Shown piece after piece: positions 1 to 10,111 of a DNA stretch of 64,000 nt. The DNA is from Massilia yuzhufengensis (GTDB lineage Bacteria; Pseudomonadota; Gammaproteobacteria; Burkholderiales; Burkholderiaceae_D): contig NZ_FOLD01000019.1 of NCBI RefSeq assembly GCF_900112225.1, positions 45,266 through 109,265 of the forward strand, written 5' to 3'. The position numbers and the translations under genes were made by a program. The notes beneath the pieces were generated by a model. The model was not told the DNA's origin. It saw only the letters and a list, made by a program, of their open reading frames with translations, and searched no databases. Each line of letters opens with the position of its first letter. Positions within the stretch are counted from its first letter, which is position 1.

Positions 1-1062
1 AAGATCACCCTGCACATCATCCGCAGCGGCGGCGGCTTCGGCCGGCGCCTGAGTTCGGACTTCATCGTCGAAGCCACCGCCATCGCCCGCAAGGTGGCGG
101 CGCCGGTCAAGCTGACCTGGACCCGCGAAGACGACCTGCAGCACGACCACTTCCGCCCGGGCGGCTTCCACTTCCTGCGCGGCGGCGTCGATGCGGCCGG
201 CAAGGCGGTCGCCTGGCACAACCACTTCGTGAGCTTCGCCAACCGGGTCGAACGCGACGGCAAGAGCGTGCTCGCCGCGGGCAGCGGCGGCAGCCTGGCC
301 GCCGATGAATTCCCGGGCCGCTGGCTCGCCAACTGCCAGGTCGAACAGACCAACCTGGAATGCCGCATCCCGATGGGCCCATGGCGGGCGCCGGGCAGCT
401 GCGTGTTCGCGTGGGTGCTGCACAGCTTCATCGACGAGCTGGCCCACGCGGCCGGGCGCGATCCACTGGCCTTCCGCATGGAGCTGCTGGGCGACCGGGA
501 CCTGGTGCCGGCCAGCACCGAACGCGGCCTGCCCTACGACGTCAAGCGCATGCGCAACGTGCTGCGTGAGGTGGCCGAGCGCGCCGGCTGGGGCAAGAAA
601 ACCTTCCCGCGCGGCCAGGGCCAGGGCATCGCCTTCCATTTCAGCCACCGCGGCTATGTGGCCCAGGTGGCCGAGGTGACGGTGTCGCGCGACGGCAAGC
701 TGAAAGTCGATCGGGTGGTGGTGGCGGCCGACGTGGGCGCGCAGATCGTGAACCTGTCGGGCGCCGAGAACCAGGTCGAAGGCTCGGTGATCGACGGCTT
801 GTCGACCATGATGTTCCCGGAGCTGACCCTGGACAAGGGGCGCATCGTGCAAAGCAATTTCCACGATTACGGGCTGCTGCGCATGCCGGACACGCCGACG
901 AAGATCGAAACGCACTTCATCAAGACCGCCAACCCGGTGACCGGCCTGGGCGAACCCGCCCTGCCGCCGCTGGCCCCGGCAGTGTGCAATGCGATCTTCG
1001 CCGCAACGGGCAAGCGGGTGCGCCAGCTGCCGCTCAGCAAAACCGACTTGAGCTGGAGCTGA
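1..1062 (+). CDS. Xanthine dehydrogenase-family molybdopterin-binding subunit, 3' part
   Basis: The reading frame is open from the first base, so the gene begins upstream of the window; 353 residues are visible. The GGGFGRR motif at fragment residues 10-16 and the GLGEP motif near residue 318, whose Glu is the usual catalytic base, are hallmarks of the large molybdenum-cofactor subunit of the xanthine oxidase family, in the isoquinoline 1-oxidoreductase beta (IorB-like) branch. Such subunits hydroxylate N-heterocycles or oxidise aldehydes with a small [2Fe-2S] partner that should lie upstream. The substrate cannot be told from this fragment. The gene runs toward a convergent neighbour and is followed by a GC hairpin. 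Confidence 0.88.
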   Translation, partial: KITLHIIRSGGGFGRRLSSDFIVEATAIARKVAAPVKLTWTREDDLQHDHFRPGGFHFLRGGVDAAGKAVAWHNHFVSFANRVERDGKSVLAAGSGGSLAADEFPGRWLANCQVEQTNLECRIPMGPWRAPGSCVFAWVLHSFIDELAHAAGRDPLAFRMELLGDRDLVPASTERGLPYDVKRMRNVLREVAERAGWGKKTFPRGQGQGIAFHFSHRGYVAQVAEVTVSRDGKLKVDRVVVAADVGAQIVNLSGAENQVEGSVIDGLSTMMFPELTLDKGRIVQSNFHDYGLLRMPDTPTKIETHFIKTANPVTGLGEPALPPLAPAVCNAIFAATGKRVRQLPLSKTDLSWS

Positions 1063-1072
1063 TGCCGTCAAG

Positions 1073-1092
1073 CGGGCGGCCCGCGCCGCCCG
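1073..1092. terminator. Hairpin between convergent genes
   Basis: CGGGCGG and CCGCCCG form a 7-bp stem around a 6-base loop in the 36-bp gap between the stop codons of two convergent genes. There is no clear T tract on either strand, so it would be a weak or factor-assisted bidirectional terminator. Confidence 0.45.
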
Positions 1093-1098
1093 TTCGCA

Positions 1099-1422
1099 TC
1101 AATGCCGGTGGGCCGGATCGTTATCCTTGCCACCGTGGTAGTCGAGGATCTCGGCAGCACGTTGCAGCTGCGCTTCATCGCCGGTGATGGTGACGACACA
1201 CTTGCCGATTTCCAGCCCCGGGGCGAACACATCCTTGTAGTCGGTGCCGCCCTTGGCATGCGGCGAATCGCCGACCGTAAAATTGGCCTCGGAAGGCCCG
1301 GCCTCGTCGCCGGTGTGGGTAATGTCGATCCCTTCCCGGTCGAAGCCGGCATCCAGCAAGGCCTGGCGCGCCCGTTCGGCGTCCTCGAAGTTCTCGATCA
1401 CTCGGACGATCTGCTTGTTCAT
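1099..1422 (-). CDS. Small YflT/GSP17M-like stress protein
   Basis: A 107-residue soluble protein with no signal peptide or membrane segment. Its start (MNKQIVRVIENFEDAERA) resembles the general-stress 17M/YflT-type fold, in which a hydrophobic strand is followed by a helix and a GFDREGIDI-type second strand. The C-terminus is rich in charged residues and ends in HRH. GGGAGG lies 4 bases before the ATG. No enzymatic motif is visible, and the biochemical function of this family is unknown. The gene is probably monocistronic, since its upstream neighbour is the inverted-repeat module rather than a co-directed close gene. Confidence 0.65.
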   Translation of the reverse strand: MNKQIVRVIENFEDAERARQALLDAGFDREGIDITHTGDEAGPSEANFTVGDSPHAKGGTDYKDVFAPGLEIGKCVVTITGDEAQLQRAAEILDYHGGKDNDPAHRH

Positions 1423-1433
1423 GGTGCCTCCCC

Positions 1434-1579
1434 ATCGATTCCAGTGGAAGCCACCGTACCAGAAATGCCCACCCCCCGGCGCTCACCCAACTTCGGGGTC
1501 AGGTCTGACATTTGGACACGAGCTCGACCGTGGGATTGCGGATTTTATTTGCGCAAGCCGGGACGCCACTGGAATCGAT
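1434..1579. repeat. 14-bp inverted repeat pair (1434-1447 / 1566-1579)
   Basis: ATCGATTCCAGTGG at 1434-1447 is repeated exactly in reverse orientation at 1566-1579. The pair encloses the left arm of the 35-bp inverted repeat, so it may mark a nested insertion or rearrangement. It could also be fortuitous. Confidence 0.5.
1488..1522. repeat. Left arm of perfect 35-bp inverted repeat
   Basis: The 35 bases here (starting CAACTTCGGGGTCAGG, ending GGACACGAG) recur exactly in reverse complement at 2671-2705. The two arms bracket 1.15 kb holding two exported-protein genes. A third, diverged 25-base copy lies at 1611-1635. Similar GGGGTCAGGTCTGAC-type sequences are recalled as scattered repeats in this bacterial group; that is recollection, not something shown here. 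Confidence 0.85.
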
Positions 1580-1610
1580 CCTGGGCTGCCACCGCAGCTC
1601 AGGCAGTGCA

Positions 1611-1635
1611 GAGCTCGTGTCCAAAAACCAGACCT
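1611..1635. repeat. Diverged partial copy of the 35-bp repeat
   Basis: Read on the minus strand this matches the GGTCTGAC...GACACGAGCTC part of the left arm with about four mismatches, all clustered in the central TGACAT segment. It is inverted relative to the left arm at 1488-1522, so the two can form a stem over an 85-base spacer. The stretch 1423-1657 holds no gene. Confidence 0.7.
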
Positions 1636-1657
1636 CAAAGGGAAAGGTAGAAGGTCC

Positions 1658-2122
1658 TTAGCTTTCCACCAGCCTGAGCAGGAAACGCCTTTCGCCAGCG
1701 GTTTCCTCGCGCACGATGCGAAAAACGGCGGATTTCGCCGACAGCGGCTGTGCAGCCGGCGCAGGCGCGAAGTCGCCATTGCTACGGCTATGCGCCGTGT
1801 AGTGGATTAGCTGGCCATGCTGTAGGAAGGCAATCGACATCTCGCCATCGTCGGTCGATTCGAACGGCACCAGGCGAACACATTCATCGGCCTGGATGCG
1901 CAATGCGCGGCACACCTCGGACCGTGGCGTGTAGGGATCGAACAGGTAGACCTGGTCCCACGTGAACGGCGTGGCGTCCGCAAGTTGCATCGTCCCGGTC
2001 TTGCTCTCCCGCACCAACTCGCGGATGGCAGGACTGATGCCGGAGCCGCGCGAGCATGCGCTGCCGACCAAGATGATGGCGGCGGCGACAGCGGCGTGGC
2101 GTCTTGCCTTCAATGCGAGCAT
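1658..2122 (-). CDS. Predicted lipoprotein, unrecognised
   Basis: About 154 residues. After a short basic start (MLALKARRH) comes a hydrophobic stretch ending in a lipobox, IILVGSAC, so the mature protein should be a lipoprotein beginning at Cys. The body is soluble, with no family motif I recognise; two cysteines (EVCRALRIQADECVR) may form a disulphide. I chose the internal ATG over an upstream GTG 18 bases earlier because the signal peptide is then of normal length; neither start has a clear ribosome-binding site. Together with the next gene it lies inside the 35-bp inverted-repeat module, which suggests the two move or are kept as a unit. Confidence 0.6.
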   Translation of the reverse strand: MLALKARRHAAVAAAIILVGSACSRGSGISPAIRELVRESKTGTMQLADATPFTWDQVYLFDPYTPRSEVCRALRIQADECVRLVPFESTDDGEMSIAFLQHGQLIHYTAHSRSNGDFAPAPAAQPLSAKSAVFRIVREETAGERRFLLRLVES

Positions 2123-2162
2123 GTCGCATGATAATGCCACGATGACCTTGCACCATGGCGCG

Positions 2163-2630
2163 CTACGGTGCTGTTACCTTGCCCAGCTGCCCGGTGAGAT
2201 AGGTGGACTGCTGCTCATACACCGACTTCAGCTGCCCGACGCGTGCCCGCAGGCGCGCGCCATGGCGGCATTCTGCCTCAGGGCCCTTGATGTCACCGCG
2301 CTGCGACGCATTCAGCAAGCCGCGCAATTCCTGCGTTAGCTTGCCGATCTTGCGCTCGAAGTCGGCATTCGGCTTGGACCGCAGCAGTGCCCGGAAGAAT
2401 GCGGCGCGTTCCTGCTCGCTCCATCTTGCCCTGGCGGCGGCTGCGCGCATGCCGGCCTCCAGGCTGGCCTGTTGCTGGTCCATCGCTGCGCTTACTGAAG
2501 CCAGCAGTGCCTTTGTCTGCGCCACTGCCTCGACGTTCGCCCTAGCTGGCGGGCAATCGGCAGCGCTCTGGCCCGATGCGGGCCGGGCGAGCGCCAGGAT
2601 GACGAGGAATACCAGCGTGGTTTTCAGCAT
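2163..2630 (-). CDS. Predicted periplasmic helical protein, unrecognised
   Basis: A 155-residue protein with a clear Sec signal peptide (MLKTTLVFLVILALARPASG, cleavage before QSAAD). The rest is almost wholly helical and charged, with heptad-like spacing around QQQASLEAGMRAAAARARW and LTQELRGLLNASQ, so a coiled coil is likely. Two cysteines (ADCPPAR near the N-terminus and EAECRHG) are present. It lies 41 bases upstream of the lipoprotein gene in the same orientation, so the two are probably co-transcribed and may interact in the periplasm. No known family was recognised. Confidence 0.6.
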   Translation of the reverse strand: MLKTTLVFLVILALARPASGQSAADCPPARANVEAVAQTKALLASVSAAMDQQQASLEAGMRAAAARARWSEQERAAFFRALLRSKPNADFERKIGKLTQELRGLLNASQRGDIKGPEAECRHGARLRARVGQLKSVYEQQSTYLTGQLGKVTAP

Positions 2631-2670
2631 GGAAAATCAGATGATGGCGCTGCACATGCCTACAGCCGGG

Positions 2671-2705
2671 CTCGTGTCCAAATGTCAGACCTGACCCCGA
2701 AGTTG
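2671..2705. repeat. Right arm of perfect 35-bp inverted repeat
   Basis: Exact reverse complement of 1488-1522. It starts 40 bases before the first codon of the helical periplasmic protein and ends 13 bases before the stop of the RidA gene. No transposase gene lies between the arms. No target-site duplication is evident: the bases next to the arms differ (CACC on the left, CGACG on the right). Confidence 0.85.
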
Positions 2706-2718
2706 CGACGTTGATGTT

Positions 2719-3107
2719 TCATGGGACGACCGCAGTGACTTCGATTTCGACCCGCGCCCGTTCTTCCATTAAAGCGCCCACCTGGACCGCGCTCATGGCC
2801 GGGAAATGGCGGCCGATGACGTCGCGGTAGGCGGCGCCCACGGCGGGGCCGGCGTCGAGGTATTCGCGGCGGTCCAGCACGTACCAGGTCATGCGCACGA
2901 TGTGTTCCGGCCCGGCGCCGGCTTCGTGCAGCACGGCGACGATGTTTTCCAGCGCCTGGCGGGTCTGGGCCACGAAATCGTCGGTCTGGAAGCGGCACTC
3001 GGCGTCCCAGCCGATCATGCCGCTGACATAGACCTGGCGCCCGCTGGCGGCGACGCCGTTGGCGTAGCCCTTCGGACGCACCCAGCCCGGTGGTTGCAGG
3101 ATCTCGA

Positions 3108-3111
<4 letters not shown>
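2719..3111 (-). CDS. RidA/YjgF family protein
   Basis: A 130-residue protein with the RidA core: [23 protein letters not shown], and the late [13 protein letters not shown] strand with the Arg that binds the carboxylate of imine substrates. RidA proteins hydrolyse reactive enamine/imine intermediates. It is the last gene of the leftward CoA-thioester operon; its ATG overlaps the stop of the acyl-CoA dehydrogenase by four bases, so translation is coupled. A RidA-like gene in a cluster with a 2-aminobenzoyl-CoA monooxygenase/reductase fits a pathway that passes through an amino-dienoyl intermediate needing deamination. Confidence 0.85.
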
Positions 3112-4274
<1,163 letters not shown>

Positions 4275-4275
4275 C

Positions 4276-5130
4276 TCAGTCTCCTTCGAACGTCGGCTGG
4301 TCCTTGGCCACGAAGGCGTGGTAGGCGCGGTGGAAGTCGTTGGTGGCCATGCAGATCGCCTGGGCCTGGGCTTCGGCCTCGATGGCTTCGTCCACGCCCA
4401 TGTTCCACTCCTGCTGCAGCATCTTCTTGGTCATCCCGTGGGCGAAGGTCGGGCCGCCCGCCAGCGCCCGCGCGAAGGCCTGGGCCTCGGCCAGCACGGC
4501 ATCCGGCTCGCACAGGCGGTTGAAGAAGCCCCAGCGCTCGGCCTCCTCGCCCTTGAGCGCGCGGCCGGTGTAGAGCAGCTCGGCCGCCCGGCCCTGGCCG
4601 ATCAGGCGCGGCAGCAGCGCGCAGGCGCCCATGTCGCAGCCGGCCAGGCCGACGCGGGTGAACAGGAAGGCCGTCTTGCTGCGTGCGGTGCCGTAGCGTA
4701 TATCCGAGGACAACGCCAGGATCGCACCCGCGCCGGCACAGACGCCGTCCACCGCCGCGACGATCGGCTGCGGGCAGGCGCGCATCGCCTTGACCAGGTC
4801 GCCCGTCATGCGGGTAAAGGCCAGCAGGCCAGGCATGTCCAGCTTGGTGAGCGGCCCGATGATCTCGTGCACGTCGCCGCCCGAGCAGAAATTCTCGCCC
4901 GCCCCGGTGAGCACGATCGCCTTGACATCGTCAGCATAGGCCAGCGCGCGGAACAGGTCGCGCAGCTCGGCGTAGGAGTCAAAAGTGAGCGGGTTCTTGC
5001 GCTCCGGCCTGTTCAGGGTGATGGTGGCCACCTTGTCCTGCACGGCGTACTGGAAGTGGGTCGGCTGGTAACTGGCGAGGCTGGCGCGGCTGCCCGGCAG
5101 CCGGTGCGACTCGCCCGGTAGGTAATGCAT
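4276..5130 (-). CDS. Enoyl-CoA hydratase family protein
   Basis: A 284-residue crotonase-fold protein. The oxyanion-hole segment [12 protein letters not shown] and the second glycine-rich segment [21 protein letters not shown] are both present, followed by [22 protein letters not shown]. The N-terminus is about 25 residues longer than a minimal hydratase ([20 protein letters not shown]). The ATG follows GGAG by six bases; in-frame codons upstream are not preceded by a ribosome-binding site. It lies just downstream of the monooxygenase/reductase fusion. By context it hydrates, or acts as a ring-opening hydrolase on, an alicyclic CoA intermediate; the exact reaction is inferred only. Confidence 0.85.
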   Translation of the reverse strand: MHYLPGESHRLPGSRASLASYQPTHFQYAVQDKVATITLNRPERKNPLTFDSYAELRDLFRALAYADDVKAIVLTGAGENFCSGGDVHEIIGPLTKLDMPGLLAFTRMTGDLVKAMRACPQPIVAAVDGVCAGAGAILALSSDIRYGTARSKTAFLFTRVGLAGCDMGACALLPRLIGQGRAAELLYTGRALKGEEAERWGFFNRLCEPDAVLAEAQAFARALAGGPTFAHGMTKKMLQQEWNMGVDEAIEAEAQAQAICMATNDFHRAYHAFVAKDQPTFEGD

Positions 5131-5150
5131 GGAGAACTCCTGGTAGTAGA

Positions 5151-7535
5151 TTAGCCTTCGAGCAGGCGCGCGGCCAGCTGCTGCGGGCTCAAGCCGGCGC
5201 CTGCCGCCTGCAGCTGGCGCTCGCGTTCGAGGTTGCGTTCGAGTTGCTGCTTGCCGGCGCGGTACTGGCGCGGCCAGGCGGCGCCCGTGTAGCCGATGCG
5301 CGCGGCTTCGTTGAGCGTCCAGGCCGGGTTGGCCAGGTGCGGCCGGGCCACGGCGCACAGGTCGGCGCGGCCGGCCGAGACGATGCCGTTGACATGGTCG
5401 GCTTCATAGATCGACCCCACCGCAATGGTCGGGATCCCGGCCTCGTTGCGGATGCGGTCGGCGAAGGGCGCCTGGAACATGCGCCCGTACACCGGTTTTT
5501 CTTCCTTGCTGACCTGGCCCGACGAGCAGTCGATCATGTCGGCGCCGGCTGCCTTGAACAGGCGCGCGATCGTTACCGCGTCGTCCGGGGTGATGCCGCC
5601 TTCGACCCAGTCGTGCGCCGACAGGCGCACGCTGATCGGCAGGCCGGCGGGCCACGCGGCGCGGATGGCGGCGAATACCTCGAGCGGATAACGGCAGCGG
5701 TTCTCCAGGCTCCCGCCATAGGCGTCCACCCGCTGGTTGGTCAGCGGCGAGATAAAACTCGACAGCAGGTAGCCATGGGCGCAGTGCAGTTCCAGCCAGT
5801 CGAAACCGGCCTCGGCGGCCGCCTGCGTGGCGCGCACGAAGCCGGCCTTGATGCGTTCCAGGTCGTCCAGCGTGGCTTCGCGCGCCACCTGCGACACGCC
5901 TTCCAGGTACTGGCGCGGCGAGGCCGCCACCAGCGGCCAGTTGCCCTCCTCCAGCGGCAGGTCGATGCCGTCCCACATCGGCCGGGTCGAGCCCTTGGCG
6001 CCCGCGTGGCCGAGCTGGATGCCGATCTTCGCGTCGCTGCCGGCGTGGACGAAATCGACGATGCGCTTCCACGCCGCCGTGTGCTCAGGCGCGTACAGGC
6101 CCGGGCAGCCCGGCGTGATGCGGGCGTCGGCGGAGACGCAGGTCATCTCGGCCATCACCAGCGCCGCGCCGCCCAGCGCGCGCGCGCCCAGGTGGGCCAG
6201 GTGGAAGTCGCCGACCGTGCCGTCGACCGCAGAATACTGCGCCATGGGCGAGACGATCACGCGGTTCTTCAGCAGCACGTCGCGCACTTTATACGGGGTG
6301 AACATGGGCGGGGCCGGCTGCGGCGCCGGCGCGACGCCGGCCTGCCGGGCGGCGCGCTCGGCGAACCAGCGCTCGAAATCGCCGACATAGGCCGGATCGC
6401 GCAGGCGGAGGTTCTCGTGCGACAGGCGCTGGCTGCGCGTGAGCAGCGAGTAGGCGAACTGCTCGGCTTCCATGGCGGTGTAGCGCTGCACGTTCTCGAA
6501 CCATTCCATCGAGTTGCGCGCCGCGCTCTGGAGCTTGAGCACTTCCATCCGGCGCGCGGCTTCGTACGCCTCCAGCGCCACCGGCAGGCTGGCGGCGGGA
6601 TCTTCAAGGCAGCGCGCCAGCTCGATCGCATCCTCCAGCGCCAGCTTGGTGCCCGAGCCGATCGAGAAGTGGGCGGTGTGGGCGGCGTCGCCCATCAGCA
6701 CCACCGGCACGCGGCGCCCGCCCGCCTCGGTCCAATGCACCCACTGGCGGCAGGCGATGCGCGGGAAGCGGATCCACATGCCCGAGCCGCGCAGGTGCGC
6801 GGCGTTGGCCATCAGGCCCTGGCCGTCGAGGTAGCGCGCGAACAGGCGCTCGCAGAAAGCCAGGGCCTCGCCCTGCTCCATCGCATCCAGCCCGGCCGCC
6901 CGCCAGGTGGCGTCGAGCGTCTCGATGATGAAGGTCGAGGTCTCGCCGTCGTACTGGTAGGCGTGGGCCTGGAACCAGCCGAATTCGGTCTCTTCGAAGG
7001 CAAACGTGAAGGCGTCGAACTTCTTGCGGGTGCCGAGCCAGACGAAGCGGCATTGGCGCTGCTCGACTTCGGGCTCATACACGGCGGCGTGGCGGTTACG
7101 CACGGCGCTGTTGACGCCGTCGCAGGCCACCACCAGGTCGGCGCCGTAGTCGCGCGCCAGTTCGGCGTCGTCGCGCACCTCGTGCTCGAATTCCAGGCGC
7201 ACCCCGAGTTCGGCGCCGCGCTCCTGCAGGATGTTCAGCAAGCGCTTGCGCGCGATGCCGCAGAAACCATGGCCGCCGGAGCTGACGCTGCGGCCCTTGA
7301 AGTGGACGTCGATGTCGTCCCAGTGGTTGAACGACTGCAGGATGGCGCGCGCGCTCGGCTCGTCGGCCGCCGCCAGGTTGCCGAGCGTCTGGTCGGAAAA
7401 CACGACGCCCCAGCCGAAGGTATCGCTGGCGCGGTTGCGCTCGACGACGGTGACGGTGTAGCCGGGATGGCGCTTCTTCATCAGTAGTCCGAAGTAGAGG
7501 CCCGCCGGGCCGCCGCCCACGCACACGATGTTCAT
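5151..7535 (-). CDS. Flavin monooxygenase / Old Yellow Enzyme fusion (2-aminobenzoyl-CoA or salicylyl-CoA type)
   Basis: A 794-residue fusion. The first ~400 residues are a class A flavoprotein monooxygenase with [16 protein letters not shown] at the start and [22 protein letters not shown] near residue 285. From about residue 417 ([25 protein letters not shown]) follows an NADH:flavin oxidoreductase barrel with [21 protein letters not shown]. This order is that of the Azoarcus 2-aminobenzoyl-CoA monooxygenase/reductase and of proteins annotated bifunctional salicylyl-CoA 5-hydroxylase/oxidoreductase. It would hydroxylate and then reduce the aromatic ring of a CoA thioester in the cytoplasm. 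It is first in a leftward operon with hydratase, dehydrogenase and RidA genes. No CoA ligase adjoins it; one lies near 26.5 kb. Confidence 0.88.
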   Translation of the reverse strand: MNIVCVGGGPAGLYFGLLMKKRHPGYTVTVVERNRASDTFGWGVVFSDQTLGNLAAADEPSARAILQSFNHWDDIDVHFKGRSVSSGGHGFCGIARKRLLNILQERGAELGVRLEFEHEVRDDAELARDYGADLVVACDGVNSAVRNRHAAVYEPEVEQRQCRFVWLGTRKKFDAFTFAFEETEFGWFQAHAYQYDGETSTFIIETLDATWRAAGLDAMEQGEALAFCERLFARYLDGQGLMANAAHLRGSGMWIRFPRIACRQWVHWTEAGGRRVPVVLMGDAAHTAHFSIGSGTKLALEDAIELARCLEDPAASLPVALEAYEAARRMEVLKLQSAARNSMEWFENVQRYTAMEAEQFAYSLLTRSQRLSHENLRLRDPAYVGDFERWFAERAARQAGVAPAPQPAPPMFTPYKVRDVLLKNRVIVSPMAQYSAVDGTVGDFHLAHLGARALGGAALVMAEMTCVSADARITPGCPGLYAPEHTAAWKRIVDFVHAGSDAKIGIQLGHAGAKGSTRPMWDGIDLPLEEGNWPLVAASPRQYLEGVSQVAREATLDDLERIKAGFVRATQAAAEAGFDWLELHCAHGYLLSSFISPLTNQRVDAYGGSLENRCRYPLEVFAAIRAAWPAGLPISVRLSAHDWVEGGITPDDAVTIARLFKAAGADMIDCSSGQVSKEEKPVYGRMFQAPFADRIRNEAGIPTIAVGSIYEADHVNGIVSAGRADLCAVARPHLANPAWTLNEAARIGYTGAAWPRQYRAGKQQLERNLERERQLQAAGAGLSPQQLAARLLEG

Positions 7536-7562
7536 TCCTGCTCCCGATCTGGTGTTGCGCAT

Positions 7563-7593
7563 ATATTACATGGGCAGATGCTTTAGGTGTCAA
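7563..7593 (-). promoter_or_regulatory. Probable sigma-70 promoter of the aromatic-CoA operon
   Basis: On the minus strand a perfect -35 TTGACA (7593-7588) is followed after 19 bases by TAATAT (7568-7563), about 27 bases before the ATG of the monooxygenase/reductase fusion. The spacer is two bases longer than ideal, which often goes with activator dependence. The divergent kinase gene starts at 7712. Confidence 0.5.
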
Positions 7594-7711
7594 CTAATGT
7601 CCGGCATTGCCCCGCCGGCGAAACGCAATCGGAACATTTGTACCCGAATGTTTTAGTACAATGCGGAAACGTATTGCACCCCTTCGTTGCACATTTCCTG
7701 TAAAGACCCCG

Positions 7712-9943
7712 ATGAACCGATTGCTGTCGCGCTTACGCCTGGATAGCCTGCGCAGCCGCCTGATGCTGCTGGTGGCGCTGGCGATCACGCCCATTGCCAT
7801 CATGACGCTGCTGGGCGGGGTGCGCGAGCGGGAAGCGGCCATTCGCGCGTCCCAGGAAAACCTGCAGCGCCTGACTGGCCTGGCCGCCGCCAACGAGGCA
7901 CAGTCGATCGAGCGCGCGCGCCAGATCCTGGTCGACCTGGTGAGCGTGCCCGACCTGATGGGCGATGCGCGCGGCTGCAACGCGCTGCTGGCCGATGTGC
8001 TGGACCGGAACGAAGGCTATGTGAACTTCGGACTGATCGCCCTGAACGGCGACATCACCTGCAGCGCGGTGCCGATGCTGCACCCGGTGAACCTGGGCGA
8101 CCGCCGCCACTTCCGGCGCGCCATCGCCGAGCGCCGCTTCATCGCCGGCGACTACATCTTCGGGCGCGTCATCCGCAAGCACACGATCAACCTCACCTAC
8201 CCGGTCACCGACCGCAGTGGGAAGGTCGTGGCGGTGGTGTTCTCGGCGATGGACCTGGCCGGCCTGGACACGTTTGTGAACGACATCAACCTGCCGCTCG
8301 GCTCGATCCTGGAAACGGCCGACGCGGGCGGCGCCCTGATCTCGCGCCGGCCCGACCCCGAGCGCTGGTTCGGCAAGAAAATCAGCCCGTCCCTGCTCGC
8401 GGCCATGCGCGACCCGGCGCTGCGCCCGGTGGTGCTGCTGGGCGAAGACGGTATCGAGCGCCTGCATGCCTTCGCCCGCGTGGGCGGACCGTCGCTGTCG
8501 GAATACACGGTGACGATCGGCGTGCCGATGGAGATCATCACCGCGGCGGCGCGCGAAGCCCAGCTGGTGTCGCTGCTGGGCCTGGGCGTGACCACCATGC
8601 TGGCGCTGCTCGCGGCCTGGCTGGCGGGCGACATCCTGATCGTGCAGCGGGTGCGCAAGCTGATGGACACCGCGCGCCGCATCGCCGCCGGCGAACTCGG
8701 GGCCCGCACCGGCATCGGCTACAGCCGCGAGGAGATCGGCCGCCTGGCCGCCGCGCTGGATGAAATGGCGACCACGCTGCAGGCCAAGGAAGCCGCGCGC
8801 AGCCAGGCCGAGCGCGAACTGCGTGCGGCCGACCAGCGCAAGGACGAGTTCCTGGCGATGCTGGCCCACGAACTGCGCAATCCGCTGGCGCCGATCAGCA
8901 CCGGCGCCCACCTGCTCAAGCTGCTCCACTCCGACAACGCCCAGATCACCCAGACCTGCGCCATCATCGCGCGCCAGGTCGAGCACATGACCAGCCTGGT
9001 GGACGACCTGCTGGACGTGTCGCGCGTGACGCGCGGCCTGGTGTCGCTGTCGACCCAGGTGTTGGACCTGCGCAAGGTGGTGGACGACGCGGCCGAACAG
9101 ATCCGCCCCCTGATCACCGCGCGCCGACACAAGGTGGTGCTCGAGCTGCCGCTCGACACGGCCAGGGTCAAGGGCGACCACAAGCGGCTGGTGCAGGTGG
9201 TGGCCAACCTGCTGGGCAACGCCACCAAGTACACGCCCGAGGGTGGCCACATCCAGCTGCGCCTGGCCGAGGACGGCGACGACTATCTGCTGACCGTGGC
9301 CGACGACGGCATCGGCATGGAGCCGGCCCTGGTCGAACGCGTGTTCGACCTGTTCACGCAGGCCGAACGCACGCCCGACCGCTCGCAGGGTGGCCTGGGC
9401 CTGGGCCTGGCGCTGGCCCGCAGCCTGGTCGAGCTGCATGGCGGCAGCGTGAGCGCCGCCAGCGCCGGCAGCGGCAAGGGCAGCACCTTCACCGTGCGCC
9501 TGCCGCGTTTCACCCAGGAAGCCGAGTCGCCGGTAGCCGAAGCCGTGCGCCACGCCGCCACCGCCCAGGCCCCGCTGCGGGTGCTGGTGGTGGACGACAA
9601 CCTCGATGCCGCGCACACGCTCAACCTGTTCCTGGCCGCCGGCGGGCACCGGGTGGAGATCGCCTACAACGGCCAGGACGCCATCGCCATGGCCACCAGC
9701 TTCGCGCCACAGGTCTGCCTGCTCGATATCGGCCTGCCCGACATGGACGGCAACGAACTGGCGCGCCGCCTGCGCCGCCTGCCGCAAACCGCCGGCGCCG
9801 TGCTGGTTGCCGCCACCGGCTACGGCCGCCAGCAAGACCGCGACGCGGCGCGCGACGCGGGCTTCGACCATTACATGGTCAAGCCGGTCAATACGGTGCA
9901 GCTGAGCGAGCTGCTGGCGCAGGCGGGGGCGGCCACGCGCTGA
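7712..9943 (+). CDS. Hybrid sensor histidine kinase/response regulator
   Basis: A 743-residue membrane kinase. An N-terminal membrane segment (SRLMLLVALAITPIAIMTLLGG) precedes a ~250-residue periplasmic Cache-type sensor (DRRHFRRAIAERRFIAGDYIFG and NLTYPVTDRSGKVVAVVFSAMD). A second segment (LLGLGVTTMLALLAAWLAG) leads into HAMP, a HisKA domain with AHELRNPLAP (His386), a HATPase domain with DDGIGMEP and GGLGLGLALAR, and a C-terminal receiver with phosphoacceptor Asp672 (LLDIGLPDMDG). No output domain follows, so phosphate must pass on to another protein. An in-frame start 105 bases upstream would only add a non-conserved basic tail. The ligand is unknown. Confidence 0.88.
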   Translation: MNRLLSRLRLDSLRSRLMLLVALAITPIAIMTLLGGVREREAAIRASQENLQRLTGLAAANEAQSIERARQILVDLVSVPDLMGDARGCNALLADVLDRNEGYVNFGLIALNGDITCSAVPMLHPVNLGDRRHFRRAIAERRFIAGDYIFGRVIRKHTINLTYPVTDRSGKVVAVVFSAMDLAGLDTFVNDINLPLGSILETADAGGALISRRPDPERWFGKKISPSLLAAMRDPALRPVVLLGEDGIERLHAFARVGGPSLSEYTVTIGVPMEIITAAAREAQLVSLLGLGVTTMLALLAAWLAGDILIVQRVRKLMDTARRIAAGELGARTGIGYSREEIGRLAAALDEMATTLQAKEAARSQAERELRAADQRKDEFLAMLAHELRNPLAPISTGAHLLKLLHSDNAQITQTCAIIARQVEHMTSLVDDLLDVSRVTRGLVSLSTQVLDLRKVVDDAAEQIRPLITARRHKVVLELPLDTARVKGDHKRLVQVVANLLGNATKYTPEGGHIQLRLAEDGDDYLLTVADDGIGMEPALVERVFDLFTQAERTPDRSQGGLGLGLALARSLVELHGGSVSAASAGSGKGSTFTVRLPRFTQEAESPVAEAVRHAATAQAPLRVLVVDDNLDAAHTLNLFLAAGGHRVEIAYNGQDAIAMATSFAPQVCLLDIGLPDMDGNELARRLRRLPQTAGAVLVAATGYGRQQDRDAARDAGFDHYMVKPVNTVQLSELLAQAGAATR

Positions 9944-9950
9944 GCCGTCG

Positions 9951-9979
9951 CGTCGTACGCACCACTGGTGCCTACGACG
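9951..9979. terminator. Terminator-type hairpin after the hybrid kinase
   Basis: A 14-base arm (CGTCGTACGCACCA) pairs with TGGTGCCTACGACG through 13 of 14 positions around a minimal loop. It starts 8 bases after the kinase stop. There is no T tract, so a rho-independent role is likely but not certain. Confidence 0.55.
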
Positions 9980-10111
9980 GTTCGGAGGCTGGCGGTTGCC
10001 GCAAACCTCATCTCACCCCGCACTTCCGCACTTTGCCAAGGTTATCTCCCGAACGGAGCCCGCGTCCGCTTCGGCGTAGCATCGGGCAACCTGACCCTGG
10101 GAAGCCACGCC

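Noticed and set aside
5244..7487. Long plus-strand frame opposite the monooxygenase/reductase fusion
   Set aside because: Rich in Arg, Gly, Ala and His with no domain; mirror of a gene whose motifs are intact.
7733..9871. Long minus-strand frame opposite the hybrid kinase
   Set aside because: Shadow of a kinase with complete HisKA, HATPase and receiver motifs.
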